A stretch of 64,000 bases of DNA from Calliopsis andreniformis (GCF_051401765.1 NW_027480481.1:2170001-2234000), one strand, 5' to 3'. Counted from the stretch's first letter, positions 1-11,430 are shown. Program-made: numbers and translations. The notes: a model not told the origin generated them from the letters alone.

Positions 1-180
1 ATCCTCAATGTTCAATCCTCAATACCCAATCCTCAGTCTTCAATCCTCAATCCTCAATCCTCAATCGTCAATCCTCAGACCTCAAACCTCAATCCTGAAT
101 CCTCAATCCTGAATCCTCAATCCTGAATCCTCAATCTTCAGCCCTGAGTCCTCAACAATCAGTTGTCAATACTCAATCCT
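1..180 (+). repeat. Partial higher-order unit at left window edge
   Basis: This is the 3' end of an S unit whose start lies outside the window. It holds heptamers, the GTCAATCCTCAGACC segment, a run of TGAATCC variants and the CAACAATCAGTTG motif that precedes every standard core. It matches 13971-14150 at an offset of 13,970. Confidence 0.85.
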
Positions 181-294
181 GAATAGAATATCCTCAATTC
201 ACAGCTTTGAATACTCAATACTCAATCTGCAATCTTCAGATCTCTATCCACAAACATCAGTTCTTATCACTCAACCCTCAATACTCAGTCCCTA
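181..294 (+). repeat. Higher-order-repeat core, type A (reference copy)
   Basis: This ~114-base stretch departs most from the heptamer: GAATAGAATATCC, ACAGCTTTGAATAC, CTGCAATCTTC, AGATCT at +57, CTATCCACAAACATCA, then TTATCACTCAACC and GTCCCTA. Type A copies (start of GAATAG or its equivalent) are at 181, 1095, 2030, 5060, 5981, 6916, 8116, 9051, 12289, 13203, 14151, 15065, 16013, 19036, 19957, 20892, 22092, 23027, 23962, 24932, 25839, 26760, 29789, 30724, 31652, 32622, 33557, 34492, 37521, 38456, 40467, 41395, 42974, 43484, 45391, 46439, 47047, 47996, 48723, 49338, 50219, 52230, 53158, 54744, 55254, 57168 and, running off the window, 63908. The function is unknown. It is the natural marker for unit boundaries and the best candidate for a sequence-specific protein site. 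Confidence 0.9.
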
Positions 295-2029
295 ATCCTC
301 AATCATCAATCCTCAATCCCCAATCCTCAATCCTCAATCCTCAATCTTAATCTTCTATCCTCAATACTCAATCTTCAACCCTCAATACTCAATCTTCAAT
401 CCTCAATCCTCAATCCTCAATCCTCAATCCTCAATCCACAATCCTCAATACTCAATCGTCAATCTTCAATCCTCAATACTCAACCTTCAATCCTCAATCC
501 TCAATCCTCAATCCTCAACCGTTAGTCCTCGTCCTGAGTCCACAACCCTCAATCCTCTATACTCAATCTTCAATCCTCAATACTCAATATTCAATCCTCA
601 ATCCTCAATCCTCAATCCTCAATCCTCAATCCTCTATCCTCAATCCTCAATCCTCAATCCTCATTCTACAATCCTCAATACCCAATCCTCAATCTTCAAT
701 CCTCAATCTTCAATCCTCAATAATCAATCTCCAATCCTAGATCCTCAATCCCCAATCCTCAATCCTTAATCCCCAATCTTCAATCCTCAGACTTCAAACA
801 TCAATACTCAACCCTCAGACCTCGTCCTCAATCCACAACCCTCAATCCTCAATCCTCAATATTCAACCATTAACATTCAATATTCAATCCTCAATCCTCA
901 ATCCTCAACCCTCAATCCTCAATGTTCAATCCTCAATACCCAATCCTTAGTCTTCAATCCTCAATCCTCAATCCTCAATCGTCAATCCTCAGACCTCAAA
1001 CCTCAATCCTGAATCCTCGATCCTGAATCCTCAATCCTGAATCCTCAATCTTCAGCCCTGAGTCCTCAACAATCAGTTGTCAATCCTCAATCCTGAATAG
1101 AATATCCTCAATTCACAGCTTTGAATACTCAATACTCAATCTGCAATCTTCAGATCTCTATCCACAAACATCAGTTCTTATCACTCAACCCTCAATACTC
1201 AGTCCCTAATCCTCAATCATCAATCCTCAATCCCCAATCCTCAATCCTAAATCCTCAATCTTAATCTTCTATCCTCAATACTCAATCTTCAATCCTCAAT
1301 ACTCAATCTTCAATCCTCAATCCTCAATCCTCAATCCTCAATCCTCAATCCACAATCCTCAATACTCAATCGTCAATCTTCAATCCTCAATACTCAATCT
1401 TCAATCCTCAATCCTCAATCCTCAATCCTCAACCGTCAGTCCTCGTCCTGAGTCCACAACCCTCAATCCTCTATACTCAATCTTCAATCCTCAATACTCA
1501 ATATTCAATCCTCAATCCTCAATCCTCAATCCTCAATCCTCAATCCTCATTCCTCAATCCTCAATCCTCAATCCTCAATCCTCAATCCTCAATCCTCATT
1601 CTACAATCCTCAATACCCAATCCTCAATCTTCAATCCTCAATCTACAATCCTCAATAATCAATCTCCAATCCTAGATCCTCAGTCCCCAATCCTCAATCC
1701 TTAATCCTCAATCTTCAATCCTCAGACTTCAAACATCAATACTCAACCCTCAGACCTCTTCCTCAATCCACAACCCTCAATCCTCAATCCTCAATATTCA
1801 ATCATTAACATTCAATCTTCAATCCTCAATCCTCAATCCTCAACCCTCAATCCTCAATGTTCAATCCTCAATACCCAATCCTCAGTCTTCAATCCTCAGT
1901 CCTCAATCCTCAATCCTCAATGCTCAGACCTCAAACCTCAATCCTGAATCCTCAATCCTGAATCCTCAATCCTGAATCCTCAATCTTCAGCCCTGAGTCC
2001 TCAACAATCAGTTGTCAATCCTCAATCCT
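181..2029 (+). repeat. Two tandem S units (914 and 935 bases)
   Basis: The two units run from core to core (181-1094, 1095-2029). Order inside a unit: core; heptamers with TTAATCTTCTATCC; a pure heptamer run; AACCGTCAGTCCTCGTCC and GAGTCCACAACCC; heptamers; CTCATTCTAC; CCAATCCTAGATCC; CAGACTTCAAACATCAATAC; CATTAACATTCAA; CAATGTTCAATCC; CAGACCTCAAACC; TGAATCC variants; CAACAATCAGTTG. All S units share this order. The 21-base length difference is three heptamers. Confidence 0.9.
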
Positions 2030-5000
2030 GAATAGAATATCCTCAACTCACAGCTTTGAATACTCAATACTCAATCTGCAATCTTCAGATCTCTATCCAC
2101 AAACATCAATTCTTATCACTCAACCCTCAATACTCAGTCCCTAATCCTCAATCTTCAATCCTCAATCCCCAATCCTCAATCCTCGATCCTCAATCTTAAT
2201 CTTCTATCCTCAATACTCAATCTTCAATCCTCAATACTCAATCTTCAATCCTCAATCCTCAATCCTCAATCCTCAATCCACAGTCCTCAATACTCAATCG
2301 TCAATCTTCAATCTTCAATACTCAATCTTCAATCCTCAATCCTCAATCCTCAATCCTCAACCGTCAGTCCTCGTCCTGAGTCCACAACCCACAATCTTCA
2401 ATACTCAATCTTCAATCCTCAATACTCAATATTCAGTCCTCAATCCTCAATCCTCAATCCTCAGTCCTGAATCCTCAATCCTCAATCCTCAATCCTCAAT
2501 CCTCAATCCTCAATCCTCAATCCTCATTCTACGATCCTCAATACCCAATCCTCAATCCTCAATAGTCAATCCTCATTCTTCAATCCTCAATACCCAATCC
2601 TCAATCTTCAATCCTCAATACTCAATCCTCAATCCTCAATCCTCGATCCTCAATCCTCAATCCTCAAACTTCAATCCTCAGTCCCAAATCCTCAATCCTC
2701 AATACTCAATCCTCAATCCTCAATCTTCAATCCTCAATACTCGATCTTCAATCCTCAATCCTTAATCCTCAATCCTCAGTCCTCATTCTTCAATACTCAA
2801 TACCCGATCCTCAATCTCCAGTCCTCAATCTTCAATCCTCAATGTTCAATCCTCAATCCTCAATGGTCAATCCTCAACCCTCAATCCTCAGTCCTCAATC
2901 CTCAATCCTCAACCCTCAAACCTCAATCCTCAACCGTCAGTCCTCGTCCTCAATCGTCAACACTCAATCCTCAATCCTCAATCTTCAATCCTCAATACTC
3001 AATATTCAATACCCAATCCTCAGTCTTCAATCCTCAATCCTCAATCCTCAAATCTCAATCCTCAACCCTCAATCCTCAATCTTCAATCCTCAATTCTCAA
3101 TCCGCAATCCTCAATCCTCAACCTTCAATCCTCAATACTCAATCTTCAATGCTCAATCCTCAATCCTCAATCCTCAATCCTCAATCCTCAATCCTCAATC
3201 CTCAATCCTCAATCCTCAATCGTCAATCTTCAATCCTCAATACTCAATCTTCAATACTCAATCCTCAATCCTCAATCTTCAATCCTCAATCTTCAATCCT
3301 CAATCCTCAATCCTCAATACTCAATCCTCATTCTTCAATCCTCAATACCCAATCCTCAGTCTTCAATCCTCAATCCTCAAACATCAATCCGGAATCCTCA
3401 ATCCTGAATCCTCAATCTTCAGCCGTCAGTCCTCAACAATCAATTCTCAATCCTCAATCCTCAATCTTCCATCCTCAATGCTCAATCCGCAATCCTCAAT
3501 CCTCAATCTTCAATCCTCAATACTCAATCTTCAATCCTCAATCCCCAATCTTCAATCCTCAATCCTCAATCCTCAATCCTCAACCGTCAATCTTCAATCC
3601 TCAATACTCAATCTGCAATCCTCAATCCTCAATCCTCAATCGTCAATCCTCATTCTTCAATCCTCAATACCCAATCCTCAATCTTCAATCCTCAATACTC
3701 AATCCTCAATCCTCAATCCTCAACCCTCAATCCTCAATCCTCAACCCTCAAACCTCAATCCTCCACCGTCAGTCCTCGCCCTCAATCGTCAACACTCAAT
3801 CCTCAATCCTCAATCTTCAATCCTCAATACTCAATATTCAATACCCAATCCTCAGTCTTCAATCCTCAATCCTCAATCCTCAAATCTCAATCCTCAATCC
3901 TCAGCCCTCAGTCCTCAAACCTCAATCCTCAACCCTCAGCCCTCATCCTCAATCCTCAATCCTCAATCCTCAATCCTCAATCTTCAATCCTCAATACTCA
4001 ACCTTCAATAATCAATCCTCAATCCTCAATCCTCAATACTCAATACTCAATCGTCAATCCTCAATCCCCAATCCTCTATCTCCAATAATCAATCCTCAAT
4101 CCTCAATCCTCAACCCTCAATCCTCAATCCTCAATCCTGAATCCTCAGTAATCAATCCTCAATCTTCAATACTCAATCGTCAATCCTCATTCCTCAATCC
4201 TCAATCCTCAATCCTCGTTCCTCAAACCTCAATCCTCAACTCTCAGTACTCACACTCAATTCTCAATTCTCAATCCTCAATTCTCAATCCTCAATCCTCA
4301 ATCTTCAATCCTCAATAATCAATCTCCAATCCTAGATCCTCAATCCCCAATCCTCAATCCTTAATCCTCAATCTTCAATCCTCAGACTTCAAACATCAAT
4401 ACTCAACCCTCAGACCTCGTCCTCAATCCACAACCCTCAATCCTCAATCCTGAATATTCAATCATTAACATTCAATCTTCAATCCTCAATCCTCAATCCT
4501 CAACCCTCAATCCTCAATGTTCAATCCTCAATACCCAATCCTCAGTCTTCAATCCTCAATCCTCAATCCTCAATCCTCAATCCTCAGACCTCAAACCTCA
4601 ATCCTGAATCCTCAATCCTCAATCCTCATTCTACAATCCTCAATACCCAATCCTCAATCTTCAATCCTCAATCTTCAATCCTCAATAATCAATCTCCAAT
4701 CCTAGATCCTCAATCCCCAATCCTCAATCCTTAATCCCCAATCTTCAATCCTCAGACTTCAAACATCAATACTCAACCCTCAGACCTCGTCCTCACTCCA
4801 CAACCCTCAATCCTCAATCCTCAATATTCAACCATTAACATTCAATCTTCAATCCTCAATCCTCAATCCTCAACCCTCAATCCTCAATGTTCAATCCTCA
4901 ATACCCAATCCTTAGTCTTCAATCCTCAATCCTCAATCCTCAATCGTCAATCCTCAGACCTCAAACCTCAATCCTGAATCCTCGATCCTGAATCCTCAAT

Positions 5001-5059
5001 CCTGAATCCTCAATCTTCAGCCCTGAGTCCTCAACAATCAGTTGTCAATCCTCAATCCT
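2030..5059 (+). repeat. L unit, copy 1 (3,030 bases)
   Basis: One core at 2030 is followed by about 3 kb without another core. The L-specific part begins near 2840 (CAATGGTCAATCCTCAACC) and runs to the CTCAGTACTCACACTCAATT motif near 4245, followed by two rounds of CCAATCCTAGATCC (near 4333 and 4702). It has long stop-free + frames, because the heptamer contains no stop in that orientation. Other full copies: 16013-19035, 26760-29788, 34492-37520. Confidence 0.88.
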
Positions 5060-6915
5060 GAATAGAATATCCTCAATTCACAGCTTTGAATACTCAATAC
5101 TCAATCTGCAATCTTCAGATCTCTATCCACAAACATCAGTTCTTATCACTCAACCCTCAATACTCAGTCCCTAATCCTCAATCATCAATCCTCAATCCCC
5201 AATCCTCAATCCTCAATCCTCAATCTTAATCTTCTATCCTCAATACTCAATCTTCAATCCTCAATACTCAATCTTCAATCCTCAATCCTCAATCCTCAAT
5301 CCTCAATCCTCAATCCACAATCCTCAATACTCAATCGTCAATCTTCAATCCTCAATACTCAATCTTCAATCCTCAATCCTCAATCCTCAATCCTCAACCG
5401 TCAGTCCTCGTCCTGAGTCCACAACCCTCAATCCTCTATACTCAATCTTCAATCCTCAATACTCAATATTCAATCCTCAATCCTCAATCCTCAATCCTCA
5501 ATCCTCAATTCTCATTCCTCAATCCTCAATCCTCAATCCTCAATCCTCAATCCTCAATCCTCATTCTACAATCCTCAATACCCAATCCTCAATCTTCAAT
5601 CCTCAATCTTCAATCCTCAATAATCAATCTCCAATCCTAGATCCTCAGTCCCCAATCCTCAATCCTTAATCCTCAATCTTCAATCCTCAGACTTCAAACA
5701 TCAATACTCAACCCTCAGACCTCGTCCTCAATCCACAACCCTCAATCCTCAATCCTCAATATTCAATCATTAACATTCAATCTTCAATCCTCAATCCTCA
5801 ATCCTCAACCCTCAATCCTCAATGTTCAATCCTCAATACCCAATCCTCAGTCTTCAATCCTCAGTCCTCAATCCTCAATCCTCAATGCTCAGACCTCAAA
5901 CCTCAATCCTGAATCCTCAATTCTGAATCCTCAATCTTCAGCCCTGAGTCCTCAACAATCAGTTGTCAATCCTCAATCCTGAATAGAATATCCTCAACTC
6001 ACAGCTTTGAATACTCAATACTCAATCTGCAATCTTCAGATCTCTATCCACAAACATCAATTCCTATCACTCAACCCTCAATACTCAGTCCCTAATCCTC
6101 AATCTTCAATCCTCAATCCCCAATCCTCAATCCTCAATCCTCAATCTTAATCTTCTATCCTCAATACTCAATCTTCAATCCTCAATACTCAATCTTCAAT
6201 CCTCAATCCTCAATCCTCAATCCTCAATCCTCAATCCACAATCCTCAATACTCAATCGTCAATCTTCAATCCTCAATACTCAATCTTCAATCCTCAATCC
6301 TCAATCCTCAATCCTCAACCGTCAGTCCTCGTCCTGAGTCCACAACCCTCAATCCTCTATACTCAATCTTCAATCCTCAATACTCTATATTCAATCCTCA
6401 ATCCTCAATCCTCAATCCTCAATCCTCAATCCTCATTCCTCAATCCTCAATCCTCAATTCTCAATCCTCAATCCTCAATCCTCATTCTACAATCCTCAAT
6501 ACCCAATCCTCAATCTTCAATCCTCAATCTACAATCCTCAATAATCAATCTCCAATCCTAGATCCTCAGTCCCCAATCCTCAATCCTCAATCCTCAATCT
6601 TCAATCCTCAGACTTCAAACATCAATACTCAACCCTCAGACCTCTTCCTCAATCCACAACCCTCAATCCTCAATCCTCAATATTCAATCATTAACATTCA
6701 ATCTTCAATCCTCAATCCTCAATCCTCAACCCTCAATCCTCAATGTTCAATCCTCAATACCCAATCCTCAGTCTTCAATCCTCAGTCCTCAATCCTCAAT
6801 CCTCAATGCTCGGACCTCAAACCTCAATCCTGAATCCTCAATCCGGAATCCTCAATCCTGAATCCTCAATCTTCAGCCCTGAGTCCTCAACAATCAGTTG
6901 TCAATCCTCAATCCT
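5060..6915 (+). repeat. Two tandem S units (921 and 935 bases)
   Basis: Cores lie at 5060 and 5981. The internal landmark order is standard. The pair is reproduced at 19036-20891 at a constant offset of 13,976. Confidence 0.88.
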
Positions 6916-8115
6916 GAATAGAATATCCTCAACTCACAGCTTTGAATACTCAATACTCAATCTGCAATCTTCAGATCTCTATCCACAAACATCAATTCTT
7001 ATCACTCAACCCTCAATACTCAGTCCCTAATCCTCAATCTTCAATCCTCAACCCCAATCCTCAATCCTCGATCCTCAATCTTAATCTTCTATCCTCAATA
7101 CTCAATCTTCAATCCTCAATACTCAATCTTCAATCCTCAATCCTCAATCCTCAATCCTCAATCCACAATCCTCAATACTCAATCGTCAATCTTCAATCTT
7201 CAATACTCAATCTTCAATCCTCAATCCTCAATCCTCAATCCTCAACCGTCAGTCCTCGTCCTGAGTCCACAACCCACAATCCTCAATACTCAATCTTCAA
7301 TCCTCAATACTCAATATTCAGTCCTCAATCCTCAATCCTCAATCCTCAGTCCTCAATCCTCAATCCTCAATCCTCAACCCTCAATCCTCAATCCTCAATC
7401 CTCAATCCTCATTCTACGATCCTCAATACCCAATCCTCAATCCTCAATAGTCAATCCTCATTCTTCAATCCTCAATACCCAATCCTCAATCTTCAATCCT
7501 CAATACTCAATCCTCAATCCTCAATCCTCGATCCTCAATCCTCAATCCTCAAACTTCAATCCTCAGTCCCAAATCCTCAATCCTCAATACTCAATCCTCA
7601 ATCCTCAATCTTCAATCCTCAATACTCGATCTTCAATCCTCAATCCTTAATCCTCAATCCTCAGTCCTCATTCTTCAATACTCAATACCCGATCCTCAAT
7701 CTCCAGTCCTCAATCTTCAATCCTCAATGTTCAATCCTCAATAATCAATCTCCAATCCTAGATCCTCAATCCCCAATCCTCAATCCTTAATCCCCAATCT
7801 TCAATCCTCAGACTTCAAACATCAATACTCAACCCTCAGACCTCGTCCTCAATCCACAACCCTCAATCCTCAATCCTCAATATTCAACCATTAACATTCA
7901 ATCTTCAATCCTCAATCCTCAATCCTCAACCCTCAATCCTCAATGTTCAATCCTCAATACCCAATCCTTAGTCTTCAATCCTCAATCCTCAATCCTCAAT
8001 CGTCAATCCTCAGACCTCAAACCTCAATCCTGAATCCTCGATCCTGAATCCTCAATCCTGAATCCTCAATCTTCAGCCCTGAGTCCTCAACAATCAGTTG
8101 TCAATCCTCAATCCT
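6916..8115 (+). repeat. X unit (1,200 bases), internally deleted L unit
   Basis: From the core to about 7735 this follows L unit 1 (compare 2030-2850, including CCAATCCTCAATAGTCAATC, AAACTTCAATCC and CAATACCCGATCC). It then passes directly to AATAATCAATCTCCAATCC at about 7740, which in the L unit lies about 1.83 kb further on. The length difference between L and X (3,030 against 1,200) equals that distance. A second copy is at 20892-22091. Insertion in L rather than deletion in X is formally possible. Confidence 0.82.
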
Positions 8116-9050
8116 GAATAGAATATCCTCAATTCACAGCTTTGAATACTCAATACTCAATCTGCAATCTTCAGATCTCTATCCACAAACATCAGTTCTT
8201 ATCACTCAACCCTCAATACTCAGTCCCTAATCCTCAATCATCAATCCTCAATCCCCAATCCACAATCCTCAATCCTCAATCTTAATCTTCTATCCTCAAT
8301 ACTCAATCTTCAATCCTCAATACTCAATCTTCAATCCTCAATCCTCAATCCTCAATCCTCAATCCTCAATCCACAATCCTCAATACTCAATCGTCAATCT
8401 TCAATCCTCAATACTCAATCTTCAATCCTCAATCCTCAATCCTCAATCCTCAACCGTCAGTCCTCGTCCTGAGTCCACAACCCTCAATCCTCTATACTCA
8501 ATCTTCAATCCTCAATACTCAATATTCAATCCTCAATCCTCAATCCTCAATCCTCAATCCTCAATCCTCATTCCTCAATCCTCAATCCTCAATCCTCAAT
8601 CCTCAATCCTCAATCCTCATTCTACAATCCTCAATACCCAATCCTCAATCTTCAATCCTCAATCTTCAATCCTCAATAATCAATCTCCAATCCTAGATCC
8701 TCAGTCCCCAATCCTCAATCCTTAATCCTCAATCTTCAATCCTCAGACTTCAAACATCAATACTCAACCCTCAGACCTCGTCCTCAATCCACAACCCTCA
8801 ATCCTCAATCCTCAATATTCAATCATTAACATTCAATCTTCAATCCTCAATCCTCAATCCTCAACCCTCAATCCTCAATGTTCAATCCTCAATACCCAAT
8901 CCTCAGTCTTCAATCCTCAGTCCTCAATCCTCAATCCTCAATGCTCAGACCTCAAACCTCAATCCTGAATCCTCAATCCTGAATCCTCAATTCTGAATCC
9001 TCAATCTTCAGCCCTGAGTCCTCAACAATCAGTTGTCAATCCTCAATCCT
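8116..9050 (+). repeat. S unit (935 bases)
   Basis: A standard S unit with cores at 8116 and 9051. It matches 22092-23026 at offset 13,976. Confidence 0.88.
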
Positions 9051-9525
9051 GAATAGAATATCCTCAACTCACAGCTTTGAATACTCAATACTCAATCTGC
9101 AATCTTCAGATCTCTATCCACAAACATCAATTCTTATCACTCAACCCTCAATACTCAGTCCCTAATCCTCAATCTTCAATCCTCAATCCCCAATCCTCAA
9201 TCCTCGATCCTCAATCTTAATCTTCTATCCTCAATACTCAATCTTCAACCCTCAATACTCAATCTTCAATCCTCAATCCTCAATCCTCAATCCTCCATCC
9301 ACAATCCTCAATACTCAATCGTCAATCTTCAATCCTCAATACTCAATCTTCAATCCTCAATCCTCAATCCTCAATCCTCAACCGTCAGTCCTCGTCCTGA
9401 GTCCACAACCCTCAATCCTCTATACTCAATCTTCAATCCTCAATACTCAATATTCAATCCTCAATCCTCAATCCTCAATCCTCAATCCTCAATCCTCATT
9501 CCTCAATCCTCAATCCTCAATCCTC
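9051..9525 (+). repeat. Truncated S unit at a duplication breakpoint
   Basis: The unit starts with a normal core but follows the S pattern only to about 9525, where its match to 23027-23500 ends. In place of CTCATTCTAC the sequence continues into the mosaic island. The junction lies within heptamers, so its exact base cannot be fixed. Confidence 0.8.
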
Positions 9526-10185
9526 AATTCTCAGTCCTCAATCCTCAATCCTCAGACCTCAATCATCAATACTCAACCCTCAGTCCTCGCCCTCAATCCG
9601 CAACACTCAATCGTCAATCCTCAGTCCTCAAACCTCAATCCTCAATCCTCAGACCTCAATCCTCAACCGTCAGTCCCCGTCCTCAATCCTCAAACATCAA
9701 TCCTCAACCCTCAATTTTCAATCATCAATACTCAATCTTCAATCCTCAATCCTCAATCCTCAATCCTCAATCCTCAATCCTCAACATTCAACACACGACC
9801 CTCAACCATCAATCCTCAATACTCAACCATCAATCCTCAATACTCAACCATCAATCCTCAATTCTCAATACTCAATAGAATATCCTGAATTTCCATGACT
9901 CAATACTCAATCCTCAATATTCAATAATCAAATTTCAATCCTCAAACATCAACTCTCAACACTCAATCCTCAATACTCAGTCCTCTCTCTTCAATCGTAC
10001 ATTCTCAATCCTCAATCCTCAAGCGTCAATCCTCAATCCTCAATCCTCAACCCTCAATCCTCAGTCCTCAAACCTCAATCCGGAATCCTCAATCCTGAAT
10101 CCTCAATCTTCAGCCGTCAGTCCTCAACAATCAATTCTCAATCCTCAATCCTCAATCATCAATCCTCAATCCTCAATCCGCAATC
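9526..10185 (+). repeat. Mosaic island, first 1.25 kb-type unit with type B core
   Basis: Contains CAATACTCAACCCTCAGTCC, AACCGTCAGTCCCCGTCC, two copies of a 21-base CAATACTCAACCAT segment, and a type B core beginning at 9873 (CAATAGAATATCCTGAATT). It then carries CCGGAATCC and CAGCCGTCAGTCC. It is repeated from about 10816, with offset 1,263 before and 1,242 after the 21-base segment. Confidence 0.8.
9873..9990 (+). repeat. Higher-order-repeat core, type B
   Basis: Homologous to type A: it shares CAATAGAATATCCT, CAATACTCAATC, AAACATCAA and CAATACTCAGTCC in the same order, but has GAATTTCCATGACTC in place of CACAGCTTTGAATAC and lacks AGATCT. Other type B copies start at 11115, 42681, 54451 and 60942. 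Confidence 0.75.
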
Positions 10186-10770
10186 CTCAATACTCAATCT
10201 TCAATCCTCAATACTCAATCCTCAATCCTCAATCCTCATTCTTCAATCCTCAATACCCAATCCTCAATCTTCAATCCTCAATCCTCAATCCTCAATTCTC
10301 AATCCTCAATCCTCAGTCCTCAGTCCTCAAACCTCAATCCTCAACCCTCAGCCCTCATCCTCAATCCTCAATCTTCAATCCTCAATTCTCAATCTTCAAT
10401 CCTCAATCCTCAGTCCTCAATCTTCAATCCTCAATGCTCAATCCTCAATCCTCAATCCTCAGTCCTCAATCCTCAATCCTCAATCCTCAAACCTCAATCC
10501 TCAACCGTCAGTCCTCGTCCTCAAACCTCAACCCTCAATACTCAATCCTCAATCTTCAATCATCAATACTCAATCTTCAATCCTCAATCCTCAATCCTCA
10601 ATCCCCAATCCTCAATCCTCAATCCTCAATCCTCAATCCTCAATCTTCAATCCTCAATCCTCAATCGTCAATCTTCAATCCTCAATACTCAATCTTCAAT
10701 CCCCAATCCTCAATCCTCAATCCTCAATCCTCATTCTTCAATCCTCAATACACAAACCTCAATCTTGAGT
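10185..10770 (+). repeat. Block shared with 43.73-44.32 kb
   Basis: About 570 bases match 43.73-44.32 kb at a constant offset of 33,548, including CAGTCCTCAAACC, CAGCCCTCATCC, CAATGCTCAATCC and GTCCTCGTCCTCAAACC. One difference seen: CAATACTCAATCC here, CAATACTAAATCC there. It connects the left and right sequence families of the array. Confidence 0.8.
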
Positions 10771-11430
10771 TCTCAATCCTCAATCCTCAATTCTCAGTCC
10801 TCAATCCTCAATCCTCAGACCTCAAACATCAATACTCAACCCTCAGTCCTCGCCCTCAATCCACAACCCTCAATCGTCAATCCTCAGTCCTCAAACCTCA
10901 ATCCTCAATCCTCAGACCTCAATCCTCAACCGTCAGTCCCCGTCCTCAATCCTCAAACATCAATCCTCAACCCTCAATTTTCAATCATCAATACTCAATC
11001 TTCAATCCTCAATCCTCAATCCTCAATCCTCAATCCTCAATCATCAACATTCAACACACGACCCTCAACCATCAATCCTCAATACTCAACCATCAATCCT
11101 CAATTCTCAATACTCAATAGAATATCCTGAATTCCCATGATTCAATACTCAATCCTCAATATTCAATAATCAAATCTCAATTCTCAAACATCAACTCTCA
11201 ACACTCAATCCTCAATACTCAGTCCTCTTTCTTCAATCCTACATTCTCAATCCTCAATCCTCAAGCGTCAATCCTCAATCCTCAATCCTCAACCCTCAAT
11301 CCTCAGTCCTCAAACCTCAATCCGGAATCCTCAATCCTGAATCCTCAATCTTCAGCCGTCAGTCCTCAACAATCAATTCTCAATCCTCAATCCTCAATCA
11401 TCAATCCTCAATCCTCAATCCGCAATCCTC
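10771..11430 (+). repeat. Mosaic island, second unit with type B core
   Basis: A second copy of 9526-10185. The type B core begins at 11115 and has GAATTCCCATGATTC where the first copy has GAATTTCCATGACTC. It carries one 21-base CAATACTCAACCAT segment instead of two. It ends with the CAGCCGTCAGTCC and CAACAATCAATTC segment. Confidence 0.8.

Noticed and set aside
238..243. AGATCT (BglII) and GAATTC (EcoRI) sites as evidence of engineered sequence
   Set aside because: AGATCT recurs because the core is duplicated and mutates to AAATCT or AGATCG in other copies. The hexamers are part of natural unit sequence; no vector sequence is present.
181..294. CENP-B box or tRNA-derived element inside the core
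   Set aside because: The core has none of the G-rich CGGG part of the CENP-B box on either strand, and no A-box/B-box or cloverleaf pairing could be made by eye.
2842..4318. Long open reading frames here and at 16825-18294, 27571-28740, 35303-36779, 43675-45189, 55445-57058 and elsewhere as protein genes
   Set aside because: They overlap in different frames with the same peptide periodicity, start at chance CAATG variants and stop at chance TAATCAATC, CCTAG or TGAATCC variants. Copies differ by 7-base steps that break the frame. No domain, codon bias, intron or promoter signal is seen. They are a by-product of a stop-free heptamer.
9526..11430. Insertion of a transposon
   Set aside because: The island is itself made of heptamers with a related core; there are no terminal inverted repeats, target-site duplication, poly(A) or transposase-like frame.
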